Positions 19,556-27,401 of a stretch of DNA of 49,624 nucleotides are shown here, piece by piece; position 1 is the first letter of the stretch; the number at the start of each line of letters is the position of its first letter. The DNA comes from an uncultured bacterium. Lineage in GTDB: Bacteria; Cyanobacteriota; Vampirovibrionia; Obscuribacterales; Obscuribacteraceae. The DNA is taken from positions 1 through 49,624 of the forward strand of contig CAILLX010000139.1 of the NCBI GenBank assembly GCA_903835185.1. Direction: 5' to 3'. The position numbers and the translations under genes are program-made. Below the pieces are notes generated by a model. It was not told the DNA's origin and ran no database searches. It saw nothing but the letters and a program-made list of their open reading frames with translations.

Positions 19556-21183
19556 GTAGCAGCTTGACCGAGGCACAAGATAGCATCATTATTGTCGGGC
19601 ATGGCTCTCCTGATCCCGATAATGTGCGTGAGTTTGAGTCGTTAGTTGCTCTGGTGCGCGCTAGATCCGGAGATGCGACAATTAACTTCGGTTATCTGGA
19701 GTGTTCCACTCCCACAATCAAGGAAGCAGTGCATGACAGTGTTGCTGCCGGTGCGCGCCGTGTCATTGTGGTCCCGGCTTTGCTGGCGACAGCTACGCAT
19801 ATCAAAACAGACCTGCCAGGCTTGCTGGCAGACCTTGCGCGTGAGTTGCCTCAGACCGAACTCTGTCTGGCTGCGGCGATCGGAGAGCATCCAGATCTTC
19901 TCGAGCTGTGCAAGCAGCGCATCATAGATGCTGAAGTGAAGGCTGGCAAGAGTCTGGAGCGTTGTCATGAATGTCTGCTGGTTGTCAGTCGTGGTACTAC
20001 ACATGCGCAGGCTAATGCAGAGATCTCTAAGCTTGCCAGGCGGCTGGAAGAAGAGATGGGTTTTGGCAGCTCTTTTGTCTGCTTTTCCGGTGCTGCCCGG
20101 CCACTTGTTGCCGACGGCTTGGAGATGGCTGGCCGCCTCGGCTTTAAGCGTATCGTTGTTCTGCCCTACCTGCTCTTTGATGGTGTCCTGGTGAAGCGAA
20201 TTTATCAGGCGGTGAATGAATTTGCCCGGCGGCGCGTCGACCTTGAGGTTCTGCCTGCCGGGTATCTTGGTGCTGCTCCAGCTGTTGCTGATGTTTTGAT
20301 TTTAAGGGCGCGACAGGCTACCGAAGATGGATTCAGATCCAGTCTTGGTGGATGCAATTGTGCCGGTCCTGACAGGATGTCTGACCGTTGGGAGGACTGT
20401 AGGGGCGGCTTGCGAGCCGCCCAGCAGGCGCGTTCCGACGCGCCCCTACACCTTCAGTCAACAGGCAGGGTGCTCCCAGCGGTGTGCAGGAAAGCTCCTG
20501 TGCCGGCTGTGGTGGGTCTGCCAGATCGTTATGTGATGCACCCGATTGAATCTGAGAGCATGCGGTTGATTGGAGCAAGTCGTGATTGGTCCAGTTTTAG
20601 CGCTGCCGGGCGAGCAGTTGCTCAACGTCTGATTCATGCCAGCGGTGATCTTACTGCCGCTGATAATCTGTTTTTCTCTCCGGGCGCCCCGGATGCTGGT
20701 GTCGAGGCTATTCTCAGTGCCAGGCGGATAGTGTGTGATGTCACTATGGTGCTAAGCGGGTTGCAGCGAGCACTATTACAGAAGCTGGGTGTTGAGACCT
20801 GGTGCGGTGTGCATGAGGAGGAAACAGCTTTGTTGGCTCAGGCGGCAGGGTTGACCCGTTCAGCTGCCTGGATAAGAAGAGCCCGTCAGTTGTGGGGTGA
20901 TAGTCTGGTGCTGTCCATAGGAGATGCACCGTCCGCGGTGGCTGAGGCAACCAGGCTGGTATTAAACGATTCATGGCGTCCGCTACTTATTGTCGGTTTG
21001 CCTGTTGGGTTTGTAGGTACGCGTGAATCTAAGGAGGGTTTGCGCAAGCTGGATGGGATTACCCGCATTACAAACAGTGGTACTCGAGGTGGGTCGCCAT
21101 GGGCTGCTGCTGTAATAAACGCATTGATGATTGAAGCTGTCAATCGGCTTGCTGAGCAGCATGAACATAAATCACATTCCTGA
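19552..21183 (+). CDS. Fused cobaltochelatase CbiX and precorrin-8X methylmutase CbiC
   Basis: A 543-aa fusion. Residues about 11-260 are a two-half CbiX that inserts cobalt into sirohydrochlorin. His17 is in IIVGHGSPD, and His83 in [13 protein letters not shown] gives the metal ligands. A second repeat with [13 protein letters not shown] and [17 protein letters not shown] follows. Residues about 322-540 are CbiC/CobH, which moves the methyl group from C11 to C12: [16 protein letters not shown], the region around [10 protein letters not shown], and [11 protein letters not shown]. The linker (about 262-321) is Cys-rich (GGCNC, EDC, VC) and contains a 17-codon palindromic element (residues 283-299). 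ATG at 19552 overlaps the cbiE stop (ATGA). The two enzymes act at the start and near the end of the ring-building pathway. Confidence 0.92.
   Translation: MSSSLTEAQDSIIIVGHGSPDPDNVREFESLVALVRARSGDATINFGYLECSTPTIKEAVHDSVAAGARRVIVVPALLATATHIKTDLPGLLADLARELPQTELCLAAAIGEHPDLLELCKQRIIDAEVKAGKSLERCHECLLVVSRGTTHAQANAEISKLARRLEEEMGFGSSFVCFSGAARPLVADGLEMAGRLGFKRIVVLPYLLFDGVLVKRIYQAVNEFARRRVDLEVLPAGYLGAAPAVADVLILRARQATEDGFRSSLGGCNCAGPDRMSDRWEDCRGGLRAAQQARSDAPLHLQSTGRVLPAVCRKAPVPAVVGLPDRYVMHPIESESMRLIGASRDWSSFSAAGRAVAQRLIHASGDLTAADNLFFSPGAPDAGVEAILSARRIVCDVTMVLSGLQRALLQKLGVETWCGVHEEETALLAQAAGLTRSAAWIRRARQLWGDSLVLSIGDAPSAVAEATRLVLNDSWRPLLIVGLPVGFVGTRESKEGLRKLDGITRITNSGTRGGSPWAAAVINALMIEAVNRLAEQHEHKSHS
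20399..20449. repeat. 51-bp double-palindrome element, copy C (inside cbiX-cbiC)
   Basis: Ends GTAGGGGCG / CGCCCCTAC enclose GGCGGCTTGCGAGCCGCC and GGCGCGTTCCGACGCGCC. It is exactly 51 bp and is read in the phase (nGT AGG GGC ...) that gives [16 protein letters not shown] with no stop. It lies in the linker between the CbiX and CbiC domains. Confidence 0.9.
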
Positions 21184-22330
21184 GCTTGATCTGTCAGAGC
21201 CGGCGGCAAACGGATTGCGCCGTGGTCGCACTACTGGCACCTGTGCTACTGCTGCCGTCAAGGCGGCTCTTGAGTTTATGTATGCTGGCGCAAACCCGCA
21301 AGCTGTCCTGGTGACTCTTCCAGGCGGGCAGTATACGGTTGCTGTTCCAATCGTATCTGTGCGAGCGCTCGGTGATGGGTCTGTTCGTGCCGATGTGGTG
21401 AAGGATGCAGGAGATGATCCTGACAAGACGCACGGGGCTACCATATTTGCTGTGGTCAAGCCAAACAGGCAGAACAATATTCGCTTTCTTGCCGGTGCTG
21501 GCGTCGGGATTGTAAGCGAGCCCGGTATCTCAGTGCCGGTTGGCGAGCCGGCTATTAATCCTGGACCGCGGCAGATGATGACTCTGGCTGTGGAGGAGGT
21601 GTGTGGGGTTGACCATGTTGGGTTCGACCTGACTATAGGGTGTGAGGGCGGAGCGGCTATCGCGGACTGCACATTCAATTCTCGGCTGGGGATAGTAGGC
21701 GGTATCTCCATTCTTGGCAAAAGCGGTATTGTAGAGCCCCGGTCTTGTGAGGCATACAAAGAGGCGCTTGCACTTTCTATCCGGGTAGCTCTTGCTGAAG
21801 CACCACAAGCAGTGGCATTCAGGCCGGGAAATATTGGCATCGGGTTTGCTCGCGCGGCTCTTGATTTGCCCGCAAAACAGGTAGTTCATATCTCTAACCT
21901 GATCGGCTTTGCCCTTGAATCAGCAGAAAGTATACTCAAAGAAGGCAATTACCGTCTTGGCAGCCTCTGGTTGCTCGGACATCCAGGCAAGATTGCTAAG
22001 ATACTTGACGGAGTGTGGGAGACTCATTCGTCTAACAGTGAAATGGCTGTTGGTGCCGTCTCTAGAATAGCGGTTGATTGTGGCTTCGATTCAACTGTGG
22101 TTGATCGCATTGCAGGCTGCCTCACCACAGAAGCAATTACAGAGCTGCTTGCCGACCATGATGGTTCTATGTTGCTGTGGAGCGAGATTGAACGCCGAGT
22201 CGGTTTAATCATTGCGCAGAAAGTTTCATGCATAGACAGGGTTGCTGTGCGTTTGTTCAATATGAGTGGTGTTGCCCTTGGTGCTGGACGGAGTGAGGTG
22301 GCAATGAAATGTGCGCAGGGGGAAGGTTGA
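21161..22330 (+). CDS. cbiD: Cobalt-precorrin-5B C1-methyltransferase CbiD
   Basis: A 389-aa CbiD, the anaerobic-pathway enzyme that methylates C1 during ring contraction. Its presence, with CbiX and CbiG and without CobG or CobN, marks the cobalt-early route. The family signature GLRRGRTTGTCATAAVKAAL is near residue 19. GGIGI-type pockets follow: FLAGAGVGIVSEPGISVPVG, EPAINPGPRQMM and GLSILG-like GISILGKSGIVEPRS. The start ATG at 21161 lies inside the end of the cbiX-cbiC gene (23-bp overlap). No strong ribosome binding site is seen, and reinitiation is likely. Confidence 0.95.
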   Translation: MNINHIPELDLSEPAANGLRRGRTTGTCATAAVKAALEFMYAGANPQAVLVTLPGGQYTVAVPIVSVRALGDGSVRADVVKDAGDDPDKTHGATIFAVVKPNRQNNIRFLAGAGVGIVSEPGISVPVGEPAINPGPRQMMTLAVEEVCGVDHVGFDLTIGCEGGAAIADCTFNSRLGIVGGISILGKSGIVEPRSCEAYKEALALSIRVALAEAPQAVAFRPGNIGIGFARAALDLPAKQVVHISNLIGFALESAESILKEGNYRLGSLWLLGHPGKIAKILDGVWETHSSNSEMAVGAVSRIAVDCGFDSTVVDRIAGCLTTEAITELLADHDGSMLLWSEIERRVGLIIAQKVSCIDRVAVRLFNMSGVALGAGRSEVAMKCAQGEG

Positions 22331-22391
22331 CGCTGTAGTCGACCTGTGCGGGAGATGCATAGTAAGTATAGGGCGGGTATAGAGAGGGTTT

Positions 22392-23117
22392 ATGAGTAAT
22401 CTGGGCAAGTTTGTCGGAGTGGGTGTTGGTCCGGGTCCTGCTGGATACATCCCAGTGGCTGCATTGCAGGCACTTCAAGAAGCTGACTTGATCTTTATGC
22501 CTCGTGCGCACTCATCTGAACAGTCTGTAGCCGGACAGTGCCTTTCTGGTTTGTCTTTGCCTGCTGAAAAGATAAGAGAGCTTATCTATGATATGGAGCC
22601 TGACAGAGAATCGTTGCCGCAGGTATATCTTAAACTTGCTGAGTCGTTGGCAACGCAGCTGCGGTCGGGGAAGACAGTTGCTTATCTGACTATCGGTGAT
22701 TCGCTTACTTATTCTACTTATATTTATATGCTGGAGGCTCTTCTCACTCTGATACCTGAGCTGCCGCATACTACCTTCCCTGGTATCACAAGCTATGCAG
22801 CAATTGCGTCGGCGCTAGATTTTCCGCTCGGCAAGGGCAAGGAACGGGTGCTTATCTTGCCTTGTCCGGACGACTCGCAGCGACTTATGCGCGAGATTGA
22901 AGAGCATGACATAGTAGTTCTAATGAAAATTGGTCACAGATTGCCCAAGGTGCTTAAGCTTGTCAGGAAAATGGGCATAGCTCGTTACTGTGCTTTTGCC
23001 AGCAATTTTGGGTTGCCACGCCAAGTGGTCTGTAAAGGTGTAGAAGAGCTTCCGGTTGAATGTGCAGGTTATTTGTCGACTATGCTCATCAGGAAAGAGT
23101 CAGGAGGAGTTCTATAG
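22392..23117 (+). CDS. cbiL: (Cobalt-)precorrin-2 C20-methyltransferase CbiL
   Basis: A 241-aa tetrapyrrole methylase that adds the C20 methyl group. Motifs are FVGVGVGPGPAGYIPVAALQ, DLIFMPRAHSSE, VAYLTIGDSLTYSTYIYMLE (the CobI/CbiL form of the GDP loop), TTFPGITSYAAIASALDFPL and IVVLMKIG. ATG at 22392 is preceded by AGAGAGGG. There are 61 bp after cbiD, the longest gap in this first part of the operon. The TAG stop overlaps the cbiF GTG by one base. Confidence 0.93.
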   Translation: MSNLGKFVGVGVGPGPAGYIPVAALQALQEADLIFMPRAHSSEQSVAGQCLSGLSLPAEKIRELIYDMEPDRESLPQVYLKLAESLATQLRSGKTVAYLTIGDSLTYSTYIYMLEALLTLIPELPHTTFPGITSYAAIASALDFPLGKGKERVLILPCPDDSQRLMREIEEHDIVVLMKIGHRLPKVLKLVRKMGIARYCAFASNFGLPRQVVCKGVEELPVECAGYLSTMLIRKESGGVL

Positions 23118-23890
23118 TGAAAGTTTATTTCATAGGCGCTGGACCTGGCGCGAGAGATCTCATTACTGTTCGTGGTGCTGAGCTGCTGAAAAAAGCTCCT
23201 GTTGTACTATATGCCGGTTCATTGGTACCGCCGGCAGTGCTGGGCTACTGCAGGGGCGATGCTGAACTTATAGACACTGCCGGTTTGAATCTGGATGAAC
23301 AGTGTCAGGTTTACAGCCGTGCGGCTGCTGCGGGAGCCGATGTGGCACGTTTGCATTCTGGTGATCCATCTATCTATAGCGCTACTGCTGAGCAGATGAG
23401 AAGGTTGGAAGCGTTAGGGATTGAGTATGAGGTTGTCCCGGGCGTCTCCTCATTTACTGCCTCAGCAGCTGCTTTGTGTGCTGAGCTGACCAAGCCGGGG
23501 GTGACACAAACAGTCATTTTGACCAGGGTCGCCGGACGCACTCCAGTGCCGGAAGGAGAGGCTATTAGCCAACTGGCTACTCATGGTGCCACTTTATGCA
23601 TCTTTTTGTCCGGACCGTATCTGGACAGCCTCGTTGCTGACCTGCTTACTCAGTATCCGCCCGAGACCCCGATTGCACTTGTCTTTCGGGTCAGCCAGCC
23701 GCAAGAGCGTATTCATAAAAGCACTCTCGGGAGCGTCCTGAATGAGATTGTTCTCGATGAGTGGAAGCTCACCACAATGGTCATTGTTGGAGACGCTCTT
23801 GCCTGCGATCACTCAGAAGAGTCCCGCCTCTATGCTCCGGAGTTTGCCCATCTGTTCAGGAACGCCTCTTCGTTTAAGGAGGACAAATGA
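23117..23890 (+). CDS. cbiF: Cobalt-precorrin-4 C11-methyltransferase CbiF
   Basis: A 257-aa tetrapyrrole methylase (CobM/CbiF) that methylates C11. Family blocks are VYFIGAGPGARDLITVRGAE, VVLYAGSLVPPAVL, ARLHSGDPSIYSATAEQMRR, EVVPGVSSFTASAAALCAEL, QTVILTRVAGRTPVPEGE and CIFLSGPYLDSLVADL. GTG at 23117 is selected by GGAGGAG seven bases upstream and by alignment at the first beta strand. The end overlaps cbiG as ATGA. Confidence 0.94.
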   Translation: MKVYFIGAGPGARDLITVRGAELLKKAPVVLYAGSLVPPAVLGYCRGDAELIDTAGLNLDEQCQVYSRAAAAGADVARLHSGDPSIYSATAEQMRRLEALGIEYEVVPGVSSFTASAAALCAELTKPGVTQTVILTRVAGRTPVPEGEAISQLATHGATLCIFLSGPYLDSLVADLLTQYPPETPIALVFRVSQPQERIHKSTLGSVLNEIVLDEWKLTTMVIVGDALACDHSEESRLYAPEFAHLFRNASSFKEDK

Positions 23891-24939
23891 GCTCCGGATT
23901 AGGTATCTGGCTGGTCAGGCAGGAAGCTTCGGGACTGGGGATGCGCCTGCAAAAACAGCTTGGCGGGTGCTTGCATGAAGGCTGGAGGGAAAGCTCCAGC
24001 TCATGTTTGGATAAATGTGTGTCTGCGTCAGATGGAGAGGTCTTTGAGCAGTCTCAGACGTCTGCTGGTATTGCTGACGTAGACTGTTGGAATGACCGTA
24101 GGGGCGGCTCGCGAGCCGCCCAGCGGGCGCGTCCCGACGCGCCCCTACACAGTAATTTGATAGCAGCGAGCGAGACGCCTGCGCACCAAGGGCTGGTTCA
24201 GGGCTGCTGTCAGGCAGGTACAACAAGCTGGACGCCTGCGCCACTAGGTCCGGGCTGTCAGGCAGGTAGAGTAGCTCATTGCAGTGGTGGGCAGAAGGGA
24301 CGCTTTGCTCAGGTCTATCGTCTCCACAGTCGCTGGGTACTTGTTATGGCTACCGGTATTGCTGTGCGTTACCTGGATGGCTTGATTGTCGACAAGCACA
24401 GTGATCCGGCTGTTGTTGTTCTTGATGAGGCTGCATTGCATGCCATCTCGCTGCTGGCAGGACATGAAGGTGGTGCCAATGAGCTTGCTTATGAAGTGGC
24501 TGCTGCGGTGGGGGCAGATCCGGTTGTAACAACTGCAACTCAGGTGCTCAAGCCGCTTACTGTCGGTATCGGTTGTTGTGCAGGCACTACTGCAGCAGCC
24601 ATCGAAGAAGCAGTCTTACAGGCGCTCGGACAACGTACTCTATCTGAGGTGCGCTGTGTAGCAACTGTAGATTTAAAGCAGGATGAACCCGGGTTGCAAC
24701 AGTTTTGTCGTCAGCACGAGCTGCCGTTGAGAGTTTTCCCGAGGCAAGATGTAGCAGCGCGTAGCTGGGTTACCACACCGTCGTCGCTAGTGCGTAAGCA
24801 GATAGGAGCCGATGGTGTTTGCGAGCCGTGTGCTTTAATGACCAGCCCGCGCAGCTGCCTCATTGTGCCTAAGACCACAGGCGGCGGAGTGGCAGTAGCT
24901 ATAGCTGAAGATACTGTGAGGTTCAGCGATGAGGAATAA
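23887..24939 (+). CDS. cbiG: Cobalt-precorrin-5A hydrolase CbiG, with repeat-derived insertion
   Basis: A 350-aa CbiG, which opens the delta-lactone and releases acetaldehyde. The core N-domain motif MATGIAVRYLDGLIVDKHSD, then LAGHEGGANELAYEVAAAVGA and VVTTATQ, are typical. The C-domain (VGIGCCAGTTAAAIEEAVLQ ... PLRVFP ... VCEPCALM) follows almost directly. The central CbiG module of many homologues therefore seems to be absent. Residues about 33-138 are an insertion. It contains seven Cys, the 51-bp palindrome (24098-24148), and a partial tandem duplication (24174-24220 and 24231-24268) that gives TPAHQGLVQGCCQAG / TPAPLGPGCQAG. ATG at 23887 has AAGGAGG upstream. Confidence 0.9.
   Translation: MSSGLGIWLVRQEASGLGMRLQKQLGGCLHEGWRESSSSCLDKCVSASDGEVFEQSQTSAGIADVDCWNDRRGGSRAAQRARPDAPLHSNLIAASETPAHQGLVQGCCQAGTTSWTPAPLGPGCQAGRVAHCSGGQKGRFAQVYRLHSRWVLVMATGIAVRYLDGLIVDKHSDPAVVVLDEAALHAISLLAGHEGGANELAYEVAAAVGADPVVTTATQVLKPLTVGIGCCAGTTAAAIEEAVLQALGQRTLSEVRCVATVDLKQDEPGLQQFCRQHELPLRVFPRQDVAARSWVTTPSSLVRKQIGADGVCEPCALMTSPRSCLIVPKTTGGGVAVAIAEDTVRFSDEE
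24098..24148. repeat. 51-bp double-palindrome element, copy D (inside cbiG)
   Basis: Ends GTAGGGGCG / CGCCCCTAC enclose the perfect palindrome GGCGGCTCGCGAGCCGCC and GGGCGCGTCCCGACGCGCCC. It is 51 bp and read in the same phase as copy C, giving RRGGSRAAQRARPDAPL in CbiG. Confidence 0.9.
24174..24268 (+). repeat. Imperfect tandem repeat inside the cbiG insertion
   Basis: GACGCCTGCGC starts both units (24174 and 24231) and both end in GGGCTG(CTG)TCAGGCAGGTA (24220 and 24268). The units differ by small indels that keep the reading frame. They immediately follow the palindromic element. Confidence 0.75.
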
Positions 24940-25075
24940 GCCCAATGATGCTAGTGCTGGACCAGGCTGCCTCGAGAACAGAGGTGAGTGTGGTCAACCA
25001 GCTTTGAGAAGCGGTGAGGTTGTGATCTGGTTGTGCTTATGTGAGGATTGTGTGAGGTTGGGATATGGGCGGTAA
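24929..25075 (+). pseudogene. In-frame remnant of a duplicated cbiH N-terminus (48 codons)
   Basis: An open frame starts at an ATG inside the end of cbiG and ends at a TAA inside the start of the real cbiH. Its residues 9-35 read SAGPGCLENRGECGQPALRS and onward. They match the true CbiH start SVGPGFVEHITECGQQALKS at many positions. The DNA alignment (24960-25035 against 25094-25170) is also clear, with shared GAGTGTGGTCAAC and GGACCAGGCT. After about 30 codons the similarity is lost and the frame becomes Cys/Leu-rich. It could be a decayed partial duplication of cbiH or a small coupling ORF. It is unlikely to have enzyme function. Confidence 0.6.
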
Positions 25076-26630
25076 GCTAAATCTTGTCTCTGTAGGACCA
25101 GGCTTTGTTGAGCACATTACTGAGTGTGGTCAACAGGCTTTAAAGAGCAGTGATGCTGTGGTCGGTTTGGAGCTGTATCTTAAGTGGATTGAGCCATGGA
25201 TTGCAGGCAAGAGGCTTTACAGCACTCCCTGTACGCAGGAGAGACAGCGCGTTCATGTAGCGCTTGATATAGCCAGAGCCGGCGGTACTGTTTCCCTGGT
25301 TTCCAGTGGCGATATAGGTGTTTACGCTATGGCCTCGCTGGCATTTGAAGAGATGCTGGAGGAGGACACTTTTGCTGTTTCTGTAATTCCTGGAGTAACT
25401 GCAGCTAACGCTTGCGCTTCTCTGCTTGGTGCACCGCTGTCGCATGATTTTGCCACATTAAGCCTTTCTGATCTTCTCTGCCCATGGGACTGGATTGAGG
25501 ATCGGGCGCGGCAGCTCTCACGGGCAGATCTTGCTGTAGCTCTTTATAACGTGCAGAGCAAACAGAGGCATGATGGGGTCTATCGCATAATCGAAATTAT
25601 GCTTGAGGGCAAGAAGCGCGATACTGTCTGTGGTATCGTGCGTAACGCTTATCGTCCTGAACAGTCGGTGGAGATTGTCAGCCTTGAGGAGCTGCTCCAC
25701 AAACAGTTTGACATGCTCACAACTATAGTAATCGGCAATAAGTATACCCGGCGGCGTCGAGAATGGATTTATACGCCTCGTGGTTACAACAGCTGGATTG
25801 AGACTGACACGCCGACAAAAGCCATTCCAGCTAAGGCAATCTGGGTATTCTCCGGCACCTCTGATGGTAATGCACTGGCAAATGAGCTGGTTGAATCCGG
25901 ATATAAAGTTGTTGTGTCAGCAGCAACTTCTTATGGCCGTGATGTCGCAGCTGCAAGCTGCTCCGGTGTGCATGTGGTGGAAGGGATAGCAGGAGTTGAA
26001 GCACGCAGGCGAGAACTTAAGGCCAGTGCTGCCGCCGCCATAGTTGATGCTACTCATCCTTATGCTGCCGAGATCTCAGTACAGTTGATGGCTCTGTCTC
26101 GTGAACTGGAGTTACCGTACATCCGTTTCGAACGTGCTCCGGCAGCAGACGACAGCTATGCACGTCTGTGCGATACAGTAGATGAGGCTGCTCGTGAAGC
26201 GATCAAATGCGGCAAACGTATTTTCTTGTCAACCGGCTCAAAAGATCTTGCTGCTTTTCTTGCCGCTCCTGGGGCGTCCGAGCGTGTCTGGTTTGTGCGA
26301 GTTACTCCGGAACCTGATTCAATCAAACAGGCGGTGGACTCCGGGGTGCCGCGAGAGCGGATCTGTGCAATGCAGGGTCCTTTTTCTCAGCAGTTTAACG
26401 AAGTGTTGTGGCGTGATTGGAAAATTGACTGTGTTGTCACTAAAGACTCAGGGGCTGCTGGTGGCTGGGATAGTAAGGTCGGTGCTGCTCGCTCACTAGG
26501 CTGTACCATGATTGTAGTGAAGCGCCCTGTGGTTGATTATCCCTGTATTGTCTCCGACTTTGCGGCTGTTCTTGCAGCGCTCAGGAGGCTGCCTGCTGCC
26601 GAAGGAGTAGAGTGTGTGTCACAGGTGTAG
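25065..26630 (+). CDS. Fused CbiH (C17-methyltransferase) and CbiJ/CobK (precorrin-6A reductase)
   Basis: A 521-aa bifunctional enzyme. Residues 1 to about 245 are CbiH/CobJ, which methylates C17 and drives ring contraction: LNLVSVGPGFVEHITECGQQ, VVGLELYLKWI, VSLVSSGDIGVYAMASLAFE, VSVIPGVTAANACASLLGAP, FATLSLSDLLCPWDWIEDRA. Residues about 263-510 are CbiJ/CobK, the (cobalt-)precorrin-6A reductase: IWVFSGTSDGNALANELVES (nucleotide site), IVDATHPYAAEISVQ, YIRFERAPAADDSY, IFLSTGSKDLAAF, VVTKDSGAAGGWDSKVGAAR. ATG at 25065 has GGGATATGG-type context and overlaps the upstream remnant. The stop codon TAG (26628-26630) is part of the palindromic element that begins at 26627, so the last residues may differ from the ancestral C-terminus. 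Confidence 0.93.
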   Translation: MGGKLNLVSVGPGFVEHITECGQQALKSSDAVVGLELYLKWIEPWIAGKRLYSTPCTQERQRVHVALDIARAGGTVSLVSSGDIGVYAMASLAFEEMLEEDTFAVSVIPGVTAANACASLLGAPLSHDFATLSLSDLLCPWDWIEDRARQLSRADLAVALYNVQSKQRHDGVYRIIEIMLEGKKRDTVCGIVRNAYRPEQSVEIVSLEELLHKQFDMLTTIVIGNKYTRRRREWIYTPRGYNSWIETDTPTKAIPAKAIWVFSGTSDGNALANELVESGYKVVVSAATSYGRDVAAASCSGVHVVEGIAGVEARRRELKASAAAAIVDATHPYAAEISVQLMALSRELELPYIRFERAPAADDSYARLCDTVDEAAREAIKCGKRIFLSTGSKDLAAFLAAPGASERVWFVRVTPEPDSIKQAVDSGVPRERICAMQGPFSQQFNEVLWRDWKIDCVVTKDSGAAGGWDSKVGAARSLGCTMIVVKRPVVDYPCIVSDFAAVLAALRRLPAAEGVECVSQV

Positions 26631-26676
26631 GGGCGCGTTTGGACGCGCCCGTGGGCGGCTCGCGAGCCGCCCCTAC
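26627..26676. repeat. 50-bp double-palindrome element, copy E (provides cbiHJ stop codon)
   Basis: Ends GTAGGGGCG / CGCCCCTAC, but with the two internal palindromes in reverse order (GGCGCGTTTGGACGCGCC first, GGCGGCTCGCGAGCCGCC second), i.e. inverted relative to copies A-by-plus, C and D. It is 50 bp rather than 51. It lies between cbiHJ and cobO, and its TAG is the cbiHJ stop. The short flank GGT occurs on both sides. Confidence 0.88.
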
Positions 26677-26775
26677 GGTATTGGTTATAGCTACGGCAGA
26701 AGGAGCAGAGGAAAGCAAAATTGCACTTGCATGTTTTCCGCTGTCGGCGACTAGAAGATGATTGAGAGGCTGCCA

Positions 26776-27372
26776 ATGAACGAGCATTTGCACAAAGAGA
26801 GGTCAGAAAAACACAAGACTGCTTTTGAGAGTAAGGTGGCTGAAGCTAGTCGTGAAAAGGGTTTGCTTATTGTCAATACCGGCTCGGGTAAAGGTAAGTC
26901 AACAGCAGCGTTCGGGATGGGAGTGCGTGCTCTTGCTCACGGTATGAAACTGGGAGTGGTGCAGTTTATCAAAGGGGCGATGCGCTCCAGTGAAAGGGAG
27001 TTTTTCAGCTCTCAGCCCAACTGCTGTTTCAAGACGATTGGAGACGGCTATACCTGGATGACACAAGACTGTGTAGCTGATGCTTCCACAGCCATGGCAG
27101 CATGGGATTGTGCTGCCAGCATGATCAAATCTGGTGACTATCAGATGGTTATTCTCGATGAACTGACCTGGGTGCTTAAGTATAAATATTTGGATCTCGA
27201 TGAAGTGCTAGCGATCCTTGCCAACCGCCGTTCTGACTTGCATGTGGTTGTCACCGGTCGCCATGCTCCAGCCGAGCTTATTGAGATAGCCGATCTTGTA
27301 AGTGAAATTAAGAATGTGAAACATCCGTTTAAAGAGCAGGGAGTGAAGGCGCAGAAGGGGGTGGAGTTCTGA
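26776..27372 (+). CDS. cobO: Corrinoid adenosyltransferase (CobO/BtuR family)
   Basis: A 198-aa ATP:cob(I)alamin or cob(I)yrinate a,c-diamide adenosyltransferase that forms the Co-C bond of coenzyme B12. The P-loop NTGSGKGKSTAAFG is at 34-47, followed by VVQFIKGAM, GDGYTWMTQD, MVILDELTWVLKY (Walker B), HVVVTGRHAPAELIEIADLV and HPFKEQGVKAQKGVEF, all typical of CobO. The start ATG 26776 (MNEHLHKERSEKHKTA, the usual CobO N-terminus) is favoured over ATG 26758, because GAGAGG lies seven bases before it. The gene ends one base into the region where cobB may start. Confidence 0.94.
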   Translation: MNEHLHKERSEKHKTAFESKVAEASREKGLLIVNTGSGKGKSTAAFGMGVRALAHGMKLGVVQFIKGAMRSSEREFFSSQPNCCFKTIGDGYTWMTQDCVADASTAMAAWDCAASMIKSGDYQMVILDELTWVLKYKYLDLDEVLAILANRRSDLHVVVTGRHAPAELIEIADLVSEIKNVKHPFKEQGVKAQKGVEF

Positions 27373-27401
27373 TTCCGGGAACACGTAAATGTCCTGCACT
27401 G

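Noticed and set aside
20262..20520. Frameshift or assembly error as an explanation of the odd CbiX-CbiC linker
   Set aside because: The frame is open and both flanking domains are intact in the same frame. The odd part is explained by a 51-bp repeat element that recurs elsewhere.
21172..21840. 222-codon antisense frame inside cbiD
   Set aside because: It is a mirror of the strongly supported cbiD gene. Pro/Ala/Arg/Thr-rich composition is typical of antisense frames.
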